A DNA stretch of 64,000 nucleotides, from contig NZ_CP163528.1 in assembly GCF_041081105.1 (NCBI RefSeq), forward strand, positions 310,001-374,000. The letters run 5' to 3'. The position numbers were made by a program, and so were the translations under genes. The stretch comes from Promicromonospora sp. Populi. Lineage in GTDB: Bacteria; Actinomycetota; Actinomycetes; Actinomycetales; Cellulomonadaceae. The first letter of the stretch is position 1; every line of letters begins with the position of its first letter. Shown one piece after another: positions 10,726 through 20,365 of the stretch. Under the pieces are notes generated by a model. That model was given only the letters and a program-made list of their open reading frames with translations, did no database searches and was not told the origin of the DNA.

Positions 10726-11655
10726 GTGCTTGACCCCCAGGGCATCTACGACGTCGACGAAGCAGCGGTCGAGCGCACGCTGGGTCGCAGCGTGCCCGGA
10801 AGCGCCGACGGGCCTGTTCTGCTCCACGCGGTCCGCGGGTTCGTGGACGCGGGCAGCGCGGGCGACATCGCCGTCGAGCACCTCATCGACGAGTTCCGGG
10901 TCGACCGACTGGTGACGTTCGACGTCGACCAGCTGCTCGACTACCGCTCCAAGCGAGCGACCATGATCTTCGACTCCGACCGCTGGGCCGACTACCAGGC
11001 GCCCTACCTCGCGATCGACCACCTGGTCGACGCCGAGGGCACCGGGTTCCTGCTGCTGCACGGCGCGGAGCCAGACCTGCAGTGGGAACGAGTGGTTGCC
11101 GGGGTGATCCAGCTCGTCGAGCGGTTCGGCGTGAGCCTGGTCGTCGGCATCCAGGGCATCCCGATGGGGCTGCCGCACACGCGGCCGCTGTCCCTGACGG
11201 CGCACGCGACCCGCCCCGCGCTCGTCGAGGACTACACGTCGTGGTTCGGCAGCGTGAAGGTGCCGGGCTCGCTCGCCGCGCTGCTCGAGTACCGCCTGGG
11301 CGAGGCGGGGCACGACGCGCTCGGCTTCACCGTGCACGTGCCGCACTACCTCTCGCAGGCGCAGTATCCGCCGGCGACGGTGGTGGCGCTGCACCACACG
11401 GAGCGGGCCACCGGCCTCGACCTCGCGATCCCGGCACTGGAAGAAGCGGCCACCGACGCCAAGATCGAGGTGGAGAAGCAGGTCGCGGACTCGGTCGAGA
11501 TCGCCGCCGTCGTCAAGGCGCTGGAGGAGCAGTACGACGCGTTCGCGCGGTCCGTGGGGCGTCCGAGCCTGCTCGCCGAGACGACCCCGATCCCCAGCGC
11601 GGAGGAGCTCGGCGCGGAGTTCGAACGGTTCCTCGCACAGCAGAACGGTGACTAA
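10726..11655 (+). CDS. PAC2 family protein
   Basis: A 309-residue protein of the PAC2 (proteasome assembly chaperone 2-like) family, widespread in actinobacteria. Family features include the N-terminal GPVLLHAVRGFVDAGSAGD, the LVTFDVDQLLDYRSKRATM segment and a C-terminal acidic, predicted helical tail rich in Glu/Ala (about 225-309). The name derives from distant similarity to eukaryotic proteasome assembly factors. The bacterial role is not established. GTG start with GAGGGAG upstream. It is followed by a 213-nt gap before the cold-shock gene. No proteasome genes are in the window. Confidence 0.85.
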   Translation: MLDPQGIYDVDEAAVERTLGRSVPGSADGPVLLHAVRGFVDAGSAGDIAVEHLIDEFRVDRLVTFDVDQLLDYRSKRATMIFDSDRWADYQAPYLAIDHLVDAEGTGFLLLHGAEPDLQWERVVAGVIQLVERFGVSLVVGIQGIPMGLPHTRPLSLTAHATRPALVEDYTSWFGSVKVPGSLAALLEYRLGEAGHDALGFTVHVPHYLSQAQYPPATVVALHHTERATGLDLAIPALEEAATDAKIEVEKQVADSVEIAAVVKALEEQYDAFARSVGRPSLLAETTPIPSAEELGAEFERFLAQQNGD

Positions 11656-11868
11656 AACCGCTGGTATCACAGCCCGGTGTGTCATAGCTGCGGCAGAATT
11701 GTGCCTGTTCCATGGCACATCTGATGGGTCCGTGCCACACTGGCGCACGTTGCAGTGACGTACCAAGGCCACGTCCGGCGTGTCGTGAGCAAGCGGGGAA
11801 AGCATTGCGGCAACGGGGGTGGGCATCGGGTCCGCCCCCGGATCCCGGACGGAAGGTCTTAGGACAGC

Positions 11869-12072
11869 ATGGCGCAGGGTTCTGTGAAGTGGTTCAACGC
11901 TGAGAAGGGCTTTGGGTTCATCGCCCAGGACGGCGGCGGCGCCGACGTCTTTGTCCACTACTCCGCGATCCAGTCCAACGGGTACCGGTCTCTCGAGGAG
12001 GCCCAGCGGGTCGAGTTCGAGATCACGCAGGGTCCCAAGGGTCCGCAGGCGGAATCTGTCGTTCCGATCTGA
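11869..12072 (+). CDS. Cold-shock protein (CspA family)
   Basis: A 67-residue single cold-shock domain that binds single-stranded RNA/DNA and acts as an RNA chaperone. Both RNA-binding motifs are present: KGFGFIAQ (RNP1) and VFVHYSAI (RNP2). The ATG follows AGGACAGC. The preceding 213 nt hold a G/C-rich hairpin-prone stretch (about 11813-11850) and could be a long 5' leader, as csp genes often have, but no promoter is clear. A strong intrinsic terminator follows 15 nt after the stop, so the gene is probably a single transcription unit. Confidence 0.95.
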   Translation: MAQGSVKWFNAEKGFGFIAQDGGGADVFVHYSAIQSNGYRSLEEAQRVEFEITQGPKGPQAESVVPI

Positions 12073-12086
12073 TGTGCTCGTGATCG

Positions 12087-12118
12087 AGGCCGCACTCCCT
12101 TCGGGGGGTGCGGCCTTT
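12087..12118 (+). terminator. Intrinsic terminator of the cold-shock gene
   Basis: Stem AGGCCGCAC (12087-12095) pairs with GTGCGGCCT (12108-12116). Further pairing inside closes on a TTCG loop (12100-12103), and TTT follows. It lies between convergent genes. Confidence 0.85.
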
Positions 12119-12136
12119 GTCATGTCCGGTGACGAC

Positions 12137-13084
12137 TCAGGGCGCCGAGGCCTCCAGCGGCGGGTTCTCCAGTGGCGGGGTGTCCAGCGGCTGCGCCGTC
12201 CCGGCGAACGTCGCGGCGTCGTCGCCTACGAGCAGCGTTGCCGGCACGGCGAGGGTGCGCAGGGCGCGGCCCAGGCGGGGGTCGCGCAGGTCTGGCCCAG
12301 CGTCCTGCCCGGCGTCCTGCCCGGCGTCGGCGGGCAGCTCGCGCACGGCCGCCAGGACCAGGTTGCCGTACCGGCGCCCCTTGAGGATCGCGGGCTCGGC
12401 GACGGCGGCGAGCCGGCCGGACGCGGCAGCGTGGGGCCCGAAGGCCTGGGCGAGGCTCGCGACCTCCCGGCGCGCCATGGTCAGCGGCGGCCGGTCGGCG
12501 CAGTTCACGAGCAGGACGCCGCCGGGCCGCAGGACGCGGCGGGCCTCGGCGGCGAACCCGGTGCCCACGAGGTGCGCGGGCGTGCGGTCTCCCGCGAAGA
12601 CGTCCCGGACCACCACGTCGTAGGAGGCGTCTCGCGCGGACGCGAGGGCGCGTCCGGCGTCGTCCGCGCGCAGGCGCAGCAGGGGGGAGCGGGGCAGGGC
12701 GAACCACTCGCGGACGAGCTCGAGCAGGCGGGCGTCCAGGTCGACGCCGAGCTGGCGGGAGCCTGGCCGCTCGTGCTCCACGTGCCGGGCGAAGGCGCTG
12801 CCGGCTGCGCCGAGGTGCAGCACACGGAGCGGACCGGCGGGCAGCAGGGCCACGAAGGCGGCCATCTGCTGCATGTACTCGAAGTCGAGGAATCCGGGGT
12901 CGGCAAGGTCGAGGCTGGAGCTGGGCACGCCGTTGACGTGCAGCGTCACTCGCTGCGGGGAGTCCGGGTCGCGAACCACCTCGGCGGTGCCGGTGCTGAT
13001 CGGCACCGGGCCGACGGGCAGCTCGCCGGGGAGTGTCAGTGGTGCGGAGGAGGATGGGCGGCGTCGGGCGGTACGGCGGGCCAT
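12137..13084 (-). CDS. Polyamine aminopropyltransferase (spermidine synthase)-like protein
   Basis: A 315-residue class I methyltransferase-fold protein of the spermidine/spermine synthase superfamily. The core shows YMQQMAAFVALL, the SAM/dcSAM-binding loop VLHLGAAGSAFARHVE, the acidic LGVDLDARLLELVREW strand end, and YDVVVRDVFAG at the active-site position, then LRPGGVLLVNCAD. Actinobacteria carry several such proteins of unproven substrate, so true spermidine synthase activity is uncertain. Residues about 250-260 repeat DAGQ (GCGTCCTGCCCG direct repeats near 12300-12330). I chose ATG 13084, with GGGAGAGA upstream, over an open-frame extension to 13186 that would run into the SOS promoter region. 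Confidence 0.78.
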   Translation of the reverse strand: MARRTARRRPSSSAPLTLPGELPVGPVPISTGTAEVVRDPDSPQRVTLHVNGVPSSSLDLADPGFLDFEYMQQMAAFVALLPAGPLRVLHLGAAGSAFARHVEHERPGSRQLGVDLDARLLELVREWFALPRSPLLRLRADDAGRALASARDASYDVVVRDVFAGDRTPAHLVGTGFAAEARRVLRPGGVLLVNCADRPPLTMARREVASLAQAFGPHAAASGRLAAVAEPAILKGRRYGNLVLAAVRELPADAGQDAGQDAGPDLRDPRLGRALRTLAVPATLLVGDDAATFAGTAQPLDTPPLENPPLEASAP

Positions 13085-13115
13085 GAGGACAGTCTCTCCC
13101 GGGTCGGTGCACCGC

Positions 13116-13144
13116 TTGACAGAGTCGAACGTATGTTCGATAGT
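13116..13144 (+). promoter_or_regulatory. SOS promoter: LexA box inside a -35/-10 pair
   Basis: TTGACA (13116-13121), a 17-bp spacer and GATAGT (13139-13144) form a near-consensus promoter for the HEPN-dinB genes. A perfect actinobacterial/Bacillus-type SOS box, TCGAAC-GTAT-GTTCGA (13125-13140), fills the spacer and touches the -10, so LexA binding would block polymerase. It is 41 nt from the divergent aminopropyltransferase start, which could also be affected. Confidence 0.85.
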
Positions 13145-13175
13145 GGCGCACAAGGGGTTCGATCGGAGGTTCGAG

Positions 13176-13652
13176 ATGGGCACCATGCACTCTCAGGGCG
13201 GGCGGGACGTGGTCTCCGCGCGCATGCTCGTGCCGCACGCTGTCCCGCCGGGCGTCAGCGCTCTGCTGCGCAAGGCGGACGCGGAGCTGGCCGAGGCGGC
13301 GCGTTCGGCTGATCCGGGGGACCGGTTCGTGCACGCGCACCTCGCGGCGATCCGGTCGGCTGCCGCGGTTGTTGCGCTCCGCGGTCGTCCGTCGGCGCGC
13401 TCGGGAGCGCGGACGGTGTGGGACATGCTCGCGCACGCCGAGCCCGAGCTAGCGGCCTGGTCCGGTTACTTCGCGTCCGGTGCGCCCCTGCGCGCAGCGG
13501 TCGACGCGGGCCGGCCGGAGCAGGTGGAGCCGGCACGAGCGGACGAGCTGCTGGCCTGCGCGGAGGACTTCCGGGACGAGGTGGCGATGCTCGTGGACCC
13601 CAACGCGGGGTTCTCGGCCCAGCGCCTGACCCTGGTGCCCGAGGCGTCGTAA
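13176..13652 (+). CDS. SAV_6107-family HEPN domain protein
   Basis: A 158-residue all-helical protein matching the SAV_6107 HEPN family, found next to dinB in many actinobacteria. HEPN domains are often RNases or nucleotide-binding helpers. The RNase form needs an Rx4-6H motif, and I see none: the closest are RFVHAH (Rx2H/Rx4H) and RTVWDMLAH (Rx7H), so catalysis is doubtful. ATG 13176 is fixed by GGAGG 6 nt upstream. The frame is open further upstream, but only across the promoter. The gene lies directly downstream of a perfect LexA box and 100 nt before dinB, so a role in the DNA-damage response is a reasonable inference. Confidence 0.82.
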   Translation: MGTMHSQGGRDVVSARMLVPHAVPPGVSALLRKADAELAEAARSADPGDRFVHAHLAAIRSAAAVVALRGRPSARSGARTVWDMLAHAEPELAAWSGYFASGAPLRAAVDAGRPEQVEPARADELLACAEDFRDEVAMLVDPNAGFSAQRLTLVPEAS

Positions 13653-13752
13653 GCCGGCGCCCGCGCAGTGGGGAGCGAGACCTGCCTCGGCGGCGCGGAG
13701 CCGGAGCGTTGGGCAGACAAGTGCTGAGCAACAGCAAGAACGGAGCAAGTCA

Positions 13753-14994
13753 GTGAGCAAGGGTCCGCGGTCAGCGGCGGCGAGACGCGACTGGGGGTCG
13801 GACGAGTCCGGCTGCTCGGTGCTGCACCTGGACATGGACGCCTTCTTTGCGTCCTGCGAGCTGGCCCGGCGGCCCGAGCTGAAGGGCAAGCCGGCGATCG
13901 TGGGCGGGCGGGAGCGTGGGGTGGTCCTGGCGGCCACGTACGAGGCGCGGGCGTTCGGCGTACGGTCGGCGATGCCGATGACCCGGGCCCGGCTCCTGTG
14001 CCCGCAGGCCGTGGTTATCCCGCCCGACCACACGCTGTACCACGACGTGTCCCGCTCGGTCATGGGCATGCTGCGGGAGGTCACCCCGCTCGTCGAGCAG
14101 ATCAGCGTGGACGAGGCCTTCCTGGACGTCAGCGGTGCCCGACGGCGGCTCGGCCCGCCCACGGAGATCGGCGCCGAGCTGCGCCGGCGGATCGAGGCCG
14201 AGCACGGCGTGACGGCGTCGGTCGGCATCGCCCGGAACAAGTTCGTCGCGAAGCTTGCCTCGACGCACTCCAAGCCGGACGGGCTGATGCTCGTGCCCGT
14301 CGGGGCCACCGTGGACTTTTTGCACACGCTTCCCGTCGGCGCCCTGTGGGGGGTGGGCGAGAAGACGGAGAAGGCCCTTGCCGCGTGGGGCATCACCACC
14401 GTGGCGGAGCTGGCCCACACTGACCTGCCGAGCCTGCAGACGGCCGTCGGCCGGGTCAGTGGCGCCCACCTGCACGACCTCTCGTGGGGGCGCGACCCGC
14501 GACCGGTGGTGCCCGAGCACCGTGAGCACAGCATCGGTGCTGAGACCACGTTCGGCACGGACCAGGAAGACACGGTGGCGGTGAGCCGCCGGGTGCTGGA
14601 GCTGTCCGACCGCGTCGCGGCCCGGATGCGGCACCAGGGCGTCATGGCGCGCACGGTGTCCGTGAAGGTCCGTTCGAGCGACTTCGCGACGTTCACCCGG
14701 TCGCGAACGCTGGACGCCCCCACGGACGTCGCGCGAGACGTCTATCTCGTGGCGCGTGAGCTCGTCGCGAGCGTCGATCTGGGCGGGTTGCCGGTCCGGC
14801 TTGTCGGGGTACGGGGTGAAAACCTGCAGCAAAGAGACGGTTCCACCCGGCAGCCGACGCTCGAAGAGGCGACAGATCCTCGTTCCGGCGCGCAGCGCGA
14901 GGCTGAGCTCGCGCTCGACGCGGTGCGCGAGAAGTTTGGGAAAACGGCGATCGATCTGGGCCTGCAACACAAGAACGACACGCATCACCACTGA
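13753..14994 (+). CDS. dinB: DNA polymerase IV (Y-family translesion polymerase)
   Basis: DinB copies past damaged bases with low fidelity. The 413-residue protein has palm-domain catalytic motifs HLDMDAFFASCE near the N-terminus and ISVDEAFLDVSG, the fingers segment YEARAFGVRSAMP, helix-hairpin-helix region LWGVGEKTEKALAAWGI, and the little-finger domain after about residue 245. GTG start with GGAG 8 nt upstream. The C-terminus (EKFGKTAIDLGLQHKND) is the usual actinobacterial tail. It follows the HEPN gene on the same strand with no terminator between, so both are likely LexA-repressed and damage-induced. Confidence 0.95.
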   Translation: MSKGPRSAAARRDWGSDESGCSVLHLDMDAFFASCELARRPELKGKPAIVGGRERGVVLAATYEARAFGVRSAMPMTRARLLCPQAVVIPPDHTLYHDVSRSVMGMLREVTPLVEQISVDEAFLDVSGARRRLGPPTEIGAELRRRIEAEHGVTASVGIARNKFVAKLASTHSKPDGLMLVPVGATVDFLHTLPVGALWGVGEKTEKALAAWGITTVAELAHTDLPSLQTAVGRVSGAHLHDLSWGRDPRPVVPEHREHSIGAETTFGTDQEDTVAVSRRVLELSDRVAARMRHQGVMARTVSVKVRSSDFATFTRSRTLDAPTDVARDVYLVARELVASVDLGGLPVRLVGVRGENLQQRDGSTRQPTLEEATDPRSGAQREAELALDAVREKFGKTAIDLGLQHKNDTHHH

Positions 14995-15100
14995 TCTGCC
15001 CATATAGTCACTGGTATGCCCGGGATGTCGACTACCAACGGCGGCCCGGTCGGCCTATCCTAGAAGGGACACTGTTCCTTTGCGAGATCCGGGGGTCTCG

Positions 15101-15526
15101 ATGCCTCTGTCCGAGTACGAGCAGCGGGTGCTGGAGCAGATGGAGCGCGCTCTGACTTCAGACGACCCGCGGCTTGCCAACACGCTTCAGTCCACAGGTC
15201 GGGGTAATGCGCTTCGTTATGTGCTGTCCGGGGCCGGCGTCGTCGTCGGTCTGCTTCTTCTAGTTGTGGGTGCGGCGACGTCTCGGACCTGGCTCGGTGC
15301 GATCGGCTTTGTGCTGATGTTCGCGGGTGTGGTCTTCGCGTTCCTCGGACCGCGCAAGAAGCAGCAGGACGGCCCGGTCGGCGTCGTCGCCGAGGACGGC
15401 ACGGTCCAGCCGCCGCCAGGGGGAGCGCGCAAGCCCCGGAAGCGGCGGAGCGGTGGCCGTTCCGGCGGTTTCCTCGCGCGTCTTGAGGAGCGCTGGGAGA
15501 ACCGGCGCAATCAGGGCGGTCGCTAG
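15101..15526 (+). CDS. DUF3040 domain membrane protein
   Basis: A 141-residue protein starting with the family signature MPLSEYEQRVLEQMERAL, then DDPRLANTL, two adjacent transmembrane segments (about 47-67 and 71-90) and a basic cytoplasmic tail rich in Arg/Lys/Gly. DUF3040 proteins are actinobacterial, of unknown function, and commonly lie between dinB and the dcw cluster, as here. The start was set to ATG 15101 by the family N-terminus rather than the longer frame from 15080. A TATCCT at 15056-15061 could be its -10. Confidence 0.85.
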   Translation: MPLSEYEQRVLEQMERALTSDDPRLANTLQSTGRGNALRYVLSGAGVVVGLLLLVVGAATSRTWLGAIGFVLMFAGVVFAFLGPRKKQQDGPVGVVAEDGTVQPPPGGARKPRKRRSGGRSGGFLARLEERWENRRNQGGR

Positions 15527-15610
15527 CCGGCCGACCCGTAGTGGCGGTCGTGACAGACCGTCGGCACGTGTGCGTGGCCAGGTAGGCGACTACTTGGCCG
15601 TGGCTGCACG

Positions 15611-15650
15611 ACAGGAGCCGGGCCCCGTACGGGGCCCGGCTCCTGTCTGT
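15611..15650. terminator. Bidirectional terminator between convergent genes
   Basis: A perfect 16-bp stem (ACAGGAGCCGGGCCCC at 15611-15626, complement at 15631-15646) with a GTAC tetraloop separates DUF3040 (+) from the transglutaminase gene (-). No long T-run follows, but the position and stability fit a two-way terminator. Confidence 0.75.
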
Positions 15651-15684
15651 CCCTGACCGGCCTGCCGGTCGGTCGCTGAGCGGG

Positions 15685-17970
15685 TCAGGGTTTGCGGGTG
15701 AGCACCGCGGTCAGCTGCGTGGTCACCGTCTCGGTGAGCTCCGCCAGGTCGGCGGCCGTTGGCGGCGTCGAGTGGCGGGCGTAACGCTCCTCCTCGGCGG
15801 CGTCGGCCAGGGCGGTCAGGCGCTCCGCGACGTCGTCGGGCAGGGGAGTGCCCGTGCGGGAGCGCACCTGGTCGGCGATGAAGGCCGGAGCGCGGCGCAG
15901 GGTGACCGACGGGCCCAGGCGTACGTCCTGCTCGGCGAGCAGCGCCAGGACCCGGGACCAGGCCCGCTCCGGATCGAGCACCTCGACCTCGGTGCGCCGG
16001 CGCAGCAGCAGCCACGCGGCCCCGCCAAGGACGCCGAGGCCCACGATCACCGCTACGACCCACGCCCAGCCGGGCAGGGTCTGGTCCGAGACCTCGTTGC
16101 GGTTCGAGCCCGCCGTGGCCGACGGGTTGGCGTCAGGCCGCTGGCTCGCCTGCTGCGTAGGCACCTCGTTCGCCCGCGTCGGGGTGGGCGAGGCAGTCGG
16201 GGCGTTGCCCACGCCCGGGTTCGCGTACGAGGGGAGCGGTCCAGTCTGCACCTGGGGCGTCGGCTCGAACCGGACCCACCCGACGGACGGGAAGTAGATC
16301 TCGGGCCAGGCGTGCGAGTCCTGCCCGGTGACCCGGTAGGAGCCGTTGCCGTCGGGCCGGCCGGGCAGCCAGCCGATCCCGATGCGGGCCGGGATGTCGA
16401 GGCTTCGCGCCATGACCATCATCGAGAGGGCGTACTGGGTGCAGTAGCCCTCCTGGTTCTGCAGGAAGTCCCAGACGGTGTCGGACGAGCCGCGGTAGTC
16501 GGCGTCCGGGTTGTACTCGAACCCCTGACCGGACCGCAGGTGGTTCTGCAGGGCGACGGCCGCGTCGAACCGGGTGGGCGCGTCCCCGGCGATGTCACGG
16601 GCGTACTGGGCGATCTCGTCGCGGTGCTCGGTGTCGGGCACCTCGGTGTAGCCGGCCGACCGGGGGTCGCCGGAGGTCGGGACGGAGCGCAGCAGCTCGG
16701 GGGTGAGCTCGCGGTCGACGACCTCGACGCGGTACTGAGCCCCCTCCCTGGTGCCGGAGCCGCGCACCTCGTCCCGGAGGGCGTCGTAGGCCCAGTCGTC
16801 GCCGATGATGTCGACCGAGCGCGGTTCGAGCGGCAGCGGCAGCTCGTCGCCGGTGAGCTGGCCGATCTCGATGTCCATCGCGCGCGGCTGCCCGAGGGCG
16901 CCCTCGCCCGGGGGCGCCAGGATGGTGGACGAGTCGAACTCCGCAAGGCCGCCGTCCGGCACGGCCCGGTGGGTCTGCACGCCGTCGAAGGCCGTCAGCG
17001 TCATGACCCGCAGCGGACCGCTCGTCTCGCCTTCGGCCATCCGGTAGGTCAGGACGGTGCTGGTGGAGCGAGCGCTCAGGGGCTCGCGCATGTCGAGGTC
17101 GGAGGACAGCTCGACCGTGTCGGACGGCGTGGAGATGAGCTGGCTCCACGACCCGGCCAGCGCGGGCAGGGCGGCCATGCCGGTCGCGACGCCGAGGGAG
17201 CCGGCCGCTACCGCGATCGACGTGAGCGCGGTGATCCCGGAGCGGAACCGCTGCGCACGGCGCACGGCCGCGGAGTCGGACTCGCTGTGCCGGCCGGGAG
17301 TCACCCCGACCGGGTCGACGGTGAGCAGCAGGAGCATCGCGGTGACACTGATGACGAACACCGGCCACTGCACCTCGCCCACCAGCGTCAGCGGTGGTGT
17401 CCAGAGCAGCAGCAGGGGTACCCCGGCGAAGCCGGGCATCCGGGCGCCGGCGAGGGAGTCCACGACCAGCAGCACCAGCAGGGTGCCGCCCACGGCCACC
17501 ATGCTGATGGCCTCGTCGGGGCCGACCGGGGCGACCTGCGTGCTCATGGTCTCGGTGGCCTGCCGAAACCGTTCGAGGACCTGGTCCACGGAGTCCGGCC
17601 CCACGAACGGCTCGAAGCGCTGCCCGGGGCCGCCGTAGCGGGCCAGGACGTACCAGAAGGCGACCAGGACGCCGGCCGCCGTCGCCACGAACGAGGCGCT
17701 GCCCGACGCCCGGTCGGCGGCCCGGTCGGCGCTCACACCCTGGCCCGCCGCCCGGCGGGTAGCGGCGCGGTCCACGGCTGCGCGCAGCAGGAAGTACCGC
17801 ACAGCACAGCTGGTGGCAGACACGAGGACGACGCCGGTAGTGCCGGCGGTGAGCCACGCGCCGGGGTCGATGACGAGGGCGAGCGCGTGCATGGACGCGA
17901 TGACGGCGATGGCGACCAGCACGCCGGAGGCGACCGTGCGGACGAGCGGTCCGCGGTGGGCGGGGATCAC
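15685..17970 (-). CDS. TgpA-type transglutaminase-like membrane protein
   Basis: A 761-residue membrane protein. The N-terminal ~220 residues hold several transmembrane segments (TgpA_N/DUF3488 region), followed by a large extracytoplasmic part with a transglutaminase-like core. The catalytic Cys510 lies in EGYCTQYALSMMVMAR, His in QDSHAWPEIYF, and an acidic residue follows in the same segment. A single transmembrane helix (WAWVVAVIVGLGVLGGAAWLLL) and a cytoplasmic DUF4129-like tail complete it. GTG 17970 overlaps the stop of the DUF58 gene by 4 nt. With MoxR and DUF58 it forms the standard moxR-DUF58-tgpA operon, probably acting on envelope proteins. The substrate is unknown. Confidence 0.9.
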   Translation of the reverse strand: MIPAHRGPLVRTVASGVLVAIAVIASMHALALVIDPGAWLTAGTTGVVLVSATSCAVRYFLLRAAVDRAATRRAAGQGVSADRAADRASGSASFVATAAGVLVAFWYVLARYGGPGQRFEPFVGPDSVDQVLERFRQATETMSTQVAPVGPDEAISMVAVGGTLLVLLVVDSLAGARMPGFAGVPLLLLWTPPLTLVGEVQWPVFVISVTAMLLLLTVDPVGVTPGRHSESDSAAVRRAQRFRSGITALTSIAVAAGSLGVATGMAALPALAGSWSQLISTPSDTVELSSDLDMREPLSARSTSTVLTYRMAEGETSGPLRVMTLTAFDGVQTHRAVPDGGLAEFDSSTILAPPGEGALGQPRAMDIEIGQLTGDELPLPLEPRSVDIIGDDWAYDALRDEVRGSGTREGAQYRVEVVDRELTPELLRSVPTSGDPRSAGYTEVPDTEHRDEIAQYARDIAGDAPTRFDAAVALQNHLRSGQGFEYNPDADYRGSSDTVWDFLQNQEGYCTQYALSMMVMARSLDIPARIGIGWLPGRPDGNGSYRVTGQDSHAWPEIYFPSVGWVRFEPTPQVQTGPLPSYANPGVGNAPTASPTPTRANEVPTQQASQRPDANPSATAGSNRNEVSDQTLPGWAWVVAVIVGLGVLGGAAWLLLRRRTEVEVLDPERAWSRVLALLAEQDVRLGPSVTLRRAPAFIADQVRSRTGTPLPDDVAERLTALADAAEEERYARHSTPPTAADLAELTETVTTQLTAVLTRKP

Positions 17971-19280
17971 AGCACCGGCTCCGCGAGCAGGGCCCAGGCA
18001 CGCTCCGGGTCGGTGCGGGCCTCCGAGGTGGCGACGTGCCAGCCGGACGCGCGCAGCTCGGCGGCAGTCTGGTCGAGCTCGTGCTGGAACCCGGCGCCCC
18101 GAGGTGCCACGAGGAGCGCCCAGCAGGTTCCCTCCGCGCCGAGCGCCGCGAGGTCGTGCCGCGCGGCGGGATCGTGGGGCCCGAGCACGGCGATCACAAT
18201 CTCGCCCGACGTCCGGTCGAGCCGGAGCGCACGCGCGGTGGTGCTCGTCGCGTGATGCCCCTCGGCGGCGCCGCGGTGGCCGCGGATGTCCACGCAGGCG
18301 TCGAGCAGGGCCGACCGGCTGGCGCGCGTCGACGCGAACCGCACCCCCTCGAGGCTGGGGGCCACGGTGGTGGTCAGCAGGCGCGTCGGGTGGCCGGCGT
18401 CGAGGAACGACGTCGCGATCGAGGCCGTGAGCTCGACTGCCCACTCGCCGTCGTCCACGGCGGCCGGGCGGCGGGGGCTTCCGGCCTCCTGCCAGTGCGG
18501 CAGCAGCGAGCGGTCGAGCAGGACGGTCACGGGGCGTACTCCTGCGCTCTCGTCGGCCCGGACCATGAGCTGGCCCCGGCGGGCGGCGCTCGCCCAGTGG
18601 ACGCGGCGCGGGTCGTCCCCGGCGACGTACTCGCGCAGCACGGAGTCGTCGGTGGACTGGAGGCGCGCGCCGGTGGCGGAGTGGTCGACGTCGCCCACCG
18701 ACCGTGTGCGCACGGCGAGCTCGACGGTGCGCGGCCACACCGGCACGTGCGTCGCGCGGCCTAGCGGCTGGGTGGCCCGGACCAGGCCGAACACGTCGGT
18801 GCGGGTGGTCAGCAGCGGGCCGAGCGACCAGCGGCCGCGGCGGGTCGGGGTCAGCGAGTAGTGCACGGTGATCCGGTCTGCCCGCGCCGAGACCCGGGCC
18901 CGGATGCCCTGGTGGCCTGCGAGCTCGTGCGCCGCCTGCTCGGACAGGCGCAGCCGGGACAGCCGTTCGTACGCGGCACCGGTCGCCTGGTGCGCGGCGA
19001 CCAGGAGGCTGACCTCCGCCGTCCGGTCGCGCACCACGGGGTTCGGGGTCACTGCACGTGTTACATGCAGCGCCCCGCGTCCGGACTCGAGCCGCTGGAT
19101 CCCGATGCCGACCCAGGCGACCGCCACGGCCAGCAGCGCCGCTGCGCCCAGCCCGACGAGGTCGGGCAGGGACAGCACCAGCCCGAGGGAGAACATGGCT
19201 CCGCCCAGGCAGGCGGCGCCGATGCCGCGGGGGGTCAGCCGGACCCGGCTGATCCGGGTGAGCGTGTCACGCCAGCTCAT
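17967..19280 (-). CDS. DUF58 domain protein
   Basis: A 437-residue protein with two N-terminal transmembrane segments (about 19-55) and the DUF58 core with its signature REYVAGDDPRRVHWASAARRGQLMVR. The C-terminal half resembles a vWA-like fold (VTVLLDRSLL). DUF58 proteins accompany MoxR ATPases, which are thought to act as chaperones loading metal or assembling complexes on such vWA-related partners. ATG 19280 starts MSWRDTLTRISRVRLTPRGIG, the usual family N-terminus. The open frame beyond it overlaps moxR and is not used. Confidence 0.88.
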   Translation of the reverse strand: MSWRDTLTRISRVRLTPRGIGAACLGGAMFSLGLVLSLPDLVGLGAAALLAVAVAWVGIGIQRLESGRGALHVTRAVTPNPVVRDRTAEVSLLVAAHQATGAAYERLSRLRLSEQAAHELAGHQGIRARVSARADRITVHYSLTPTRRGRWSLGPLLTTRTDVFGLVRATQPLGRATHVPVWPRTVELAVRTRSVGDVDHSATGARLQSTDDSVLREYVAGDDPRRVHWASAARRGQLMVRADESAGVRPVTVLLDRSLLPHWQEAGSPRRPAAVDDGEWAVELTASIATSFLDAGHPTRLLTTTVAPSLEGVRFASTRASRSALLDACVDIRGHRGAAEGHHATSTTARALRLDRTSGEIVIAVLGPHDPAARHDLAALGAEGTCWALLVAPRGAGFQHELDQTAAELRASGWHVATSEARTDPERAWALLAEPVL

Positions 19281-19300
19281 GTGCTGTTCGCCCCGGCCGT

Positions 19301-20365
<1,065 letters not shown>

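Noticed and set aside
11700..11719. TGTGCC-N8-GGCACA as a Crp/GlxR site upstream of the cold-shock gene
   Set aside because: The known site is TGTGA-N6-TCACA. The spacing and inner bases differ, so chance is likely.
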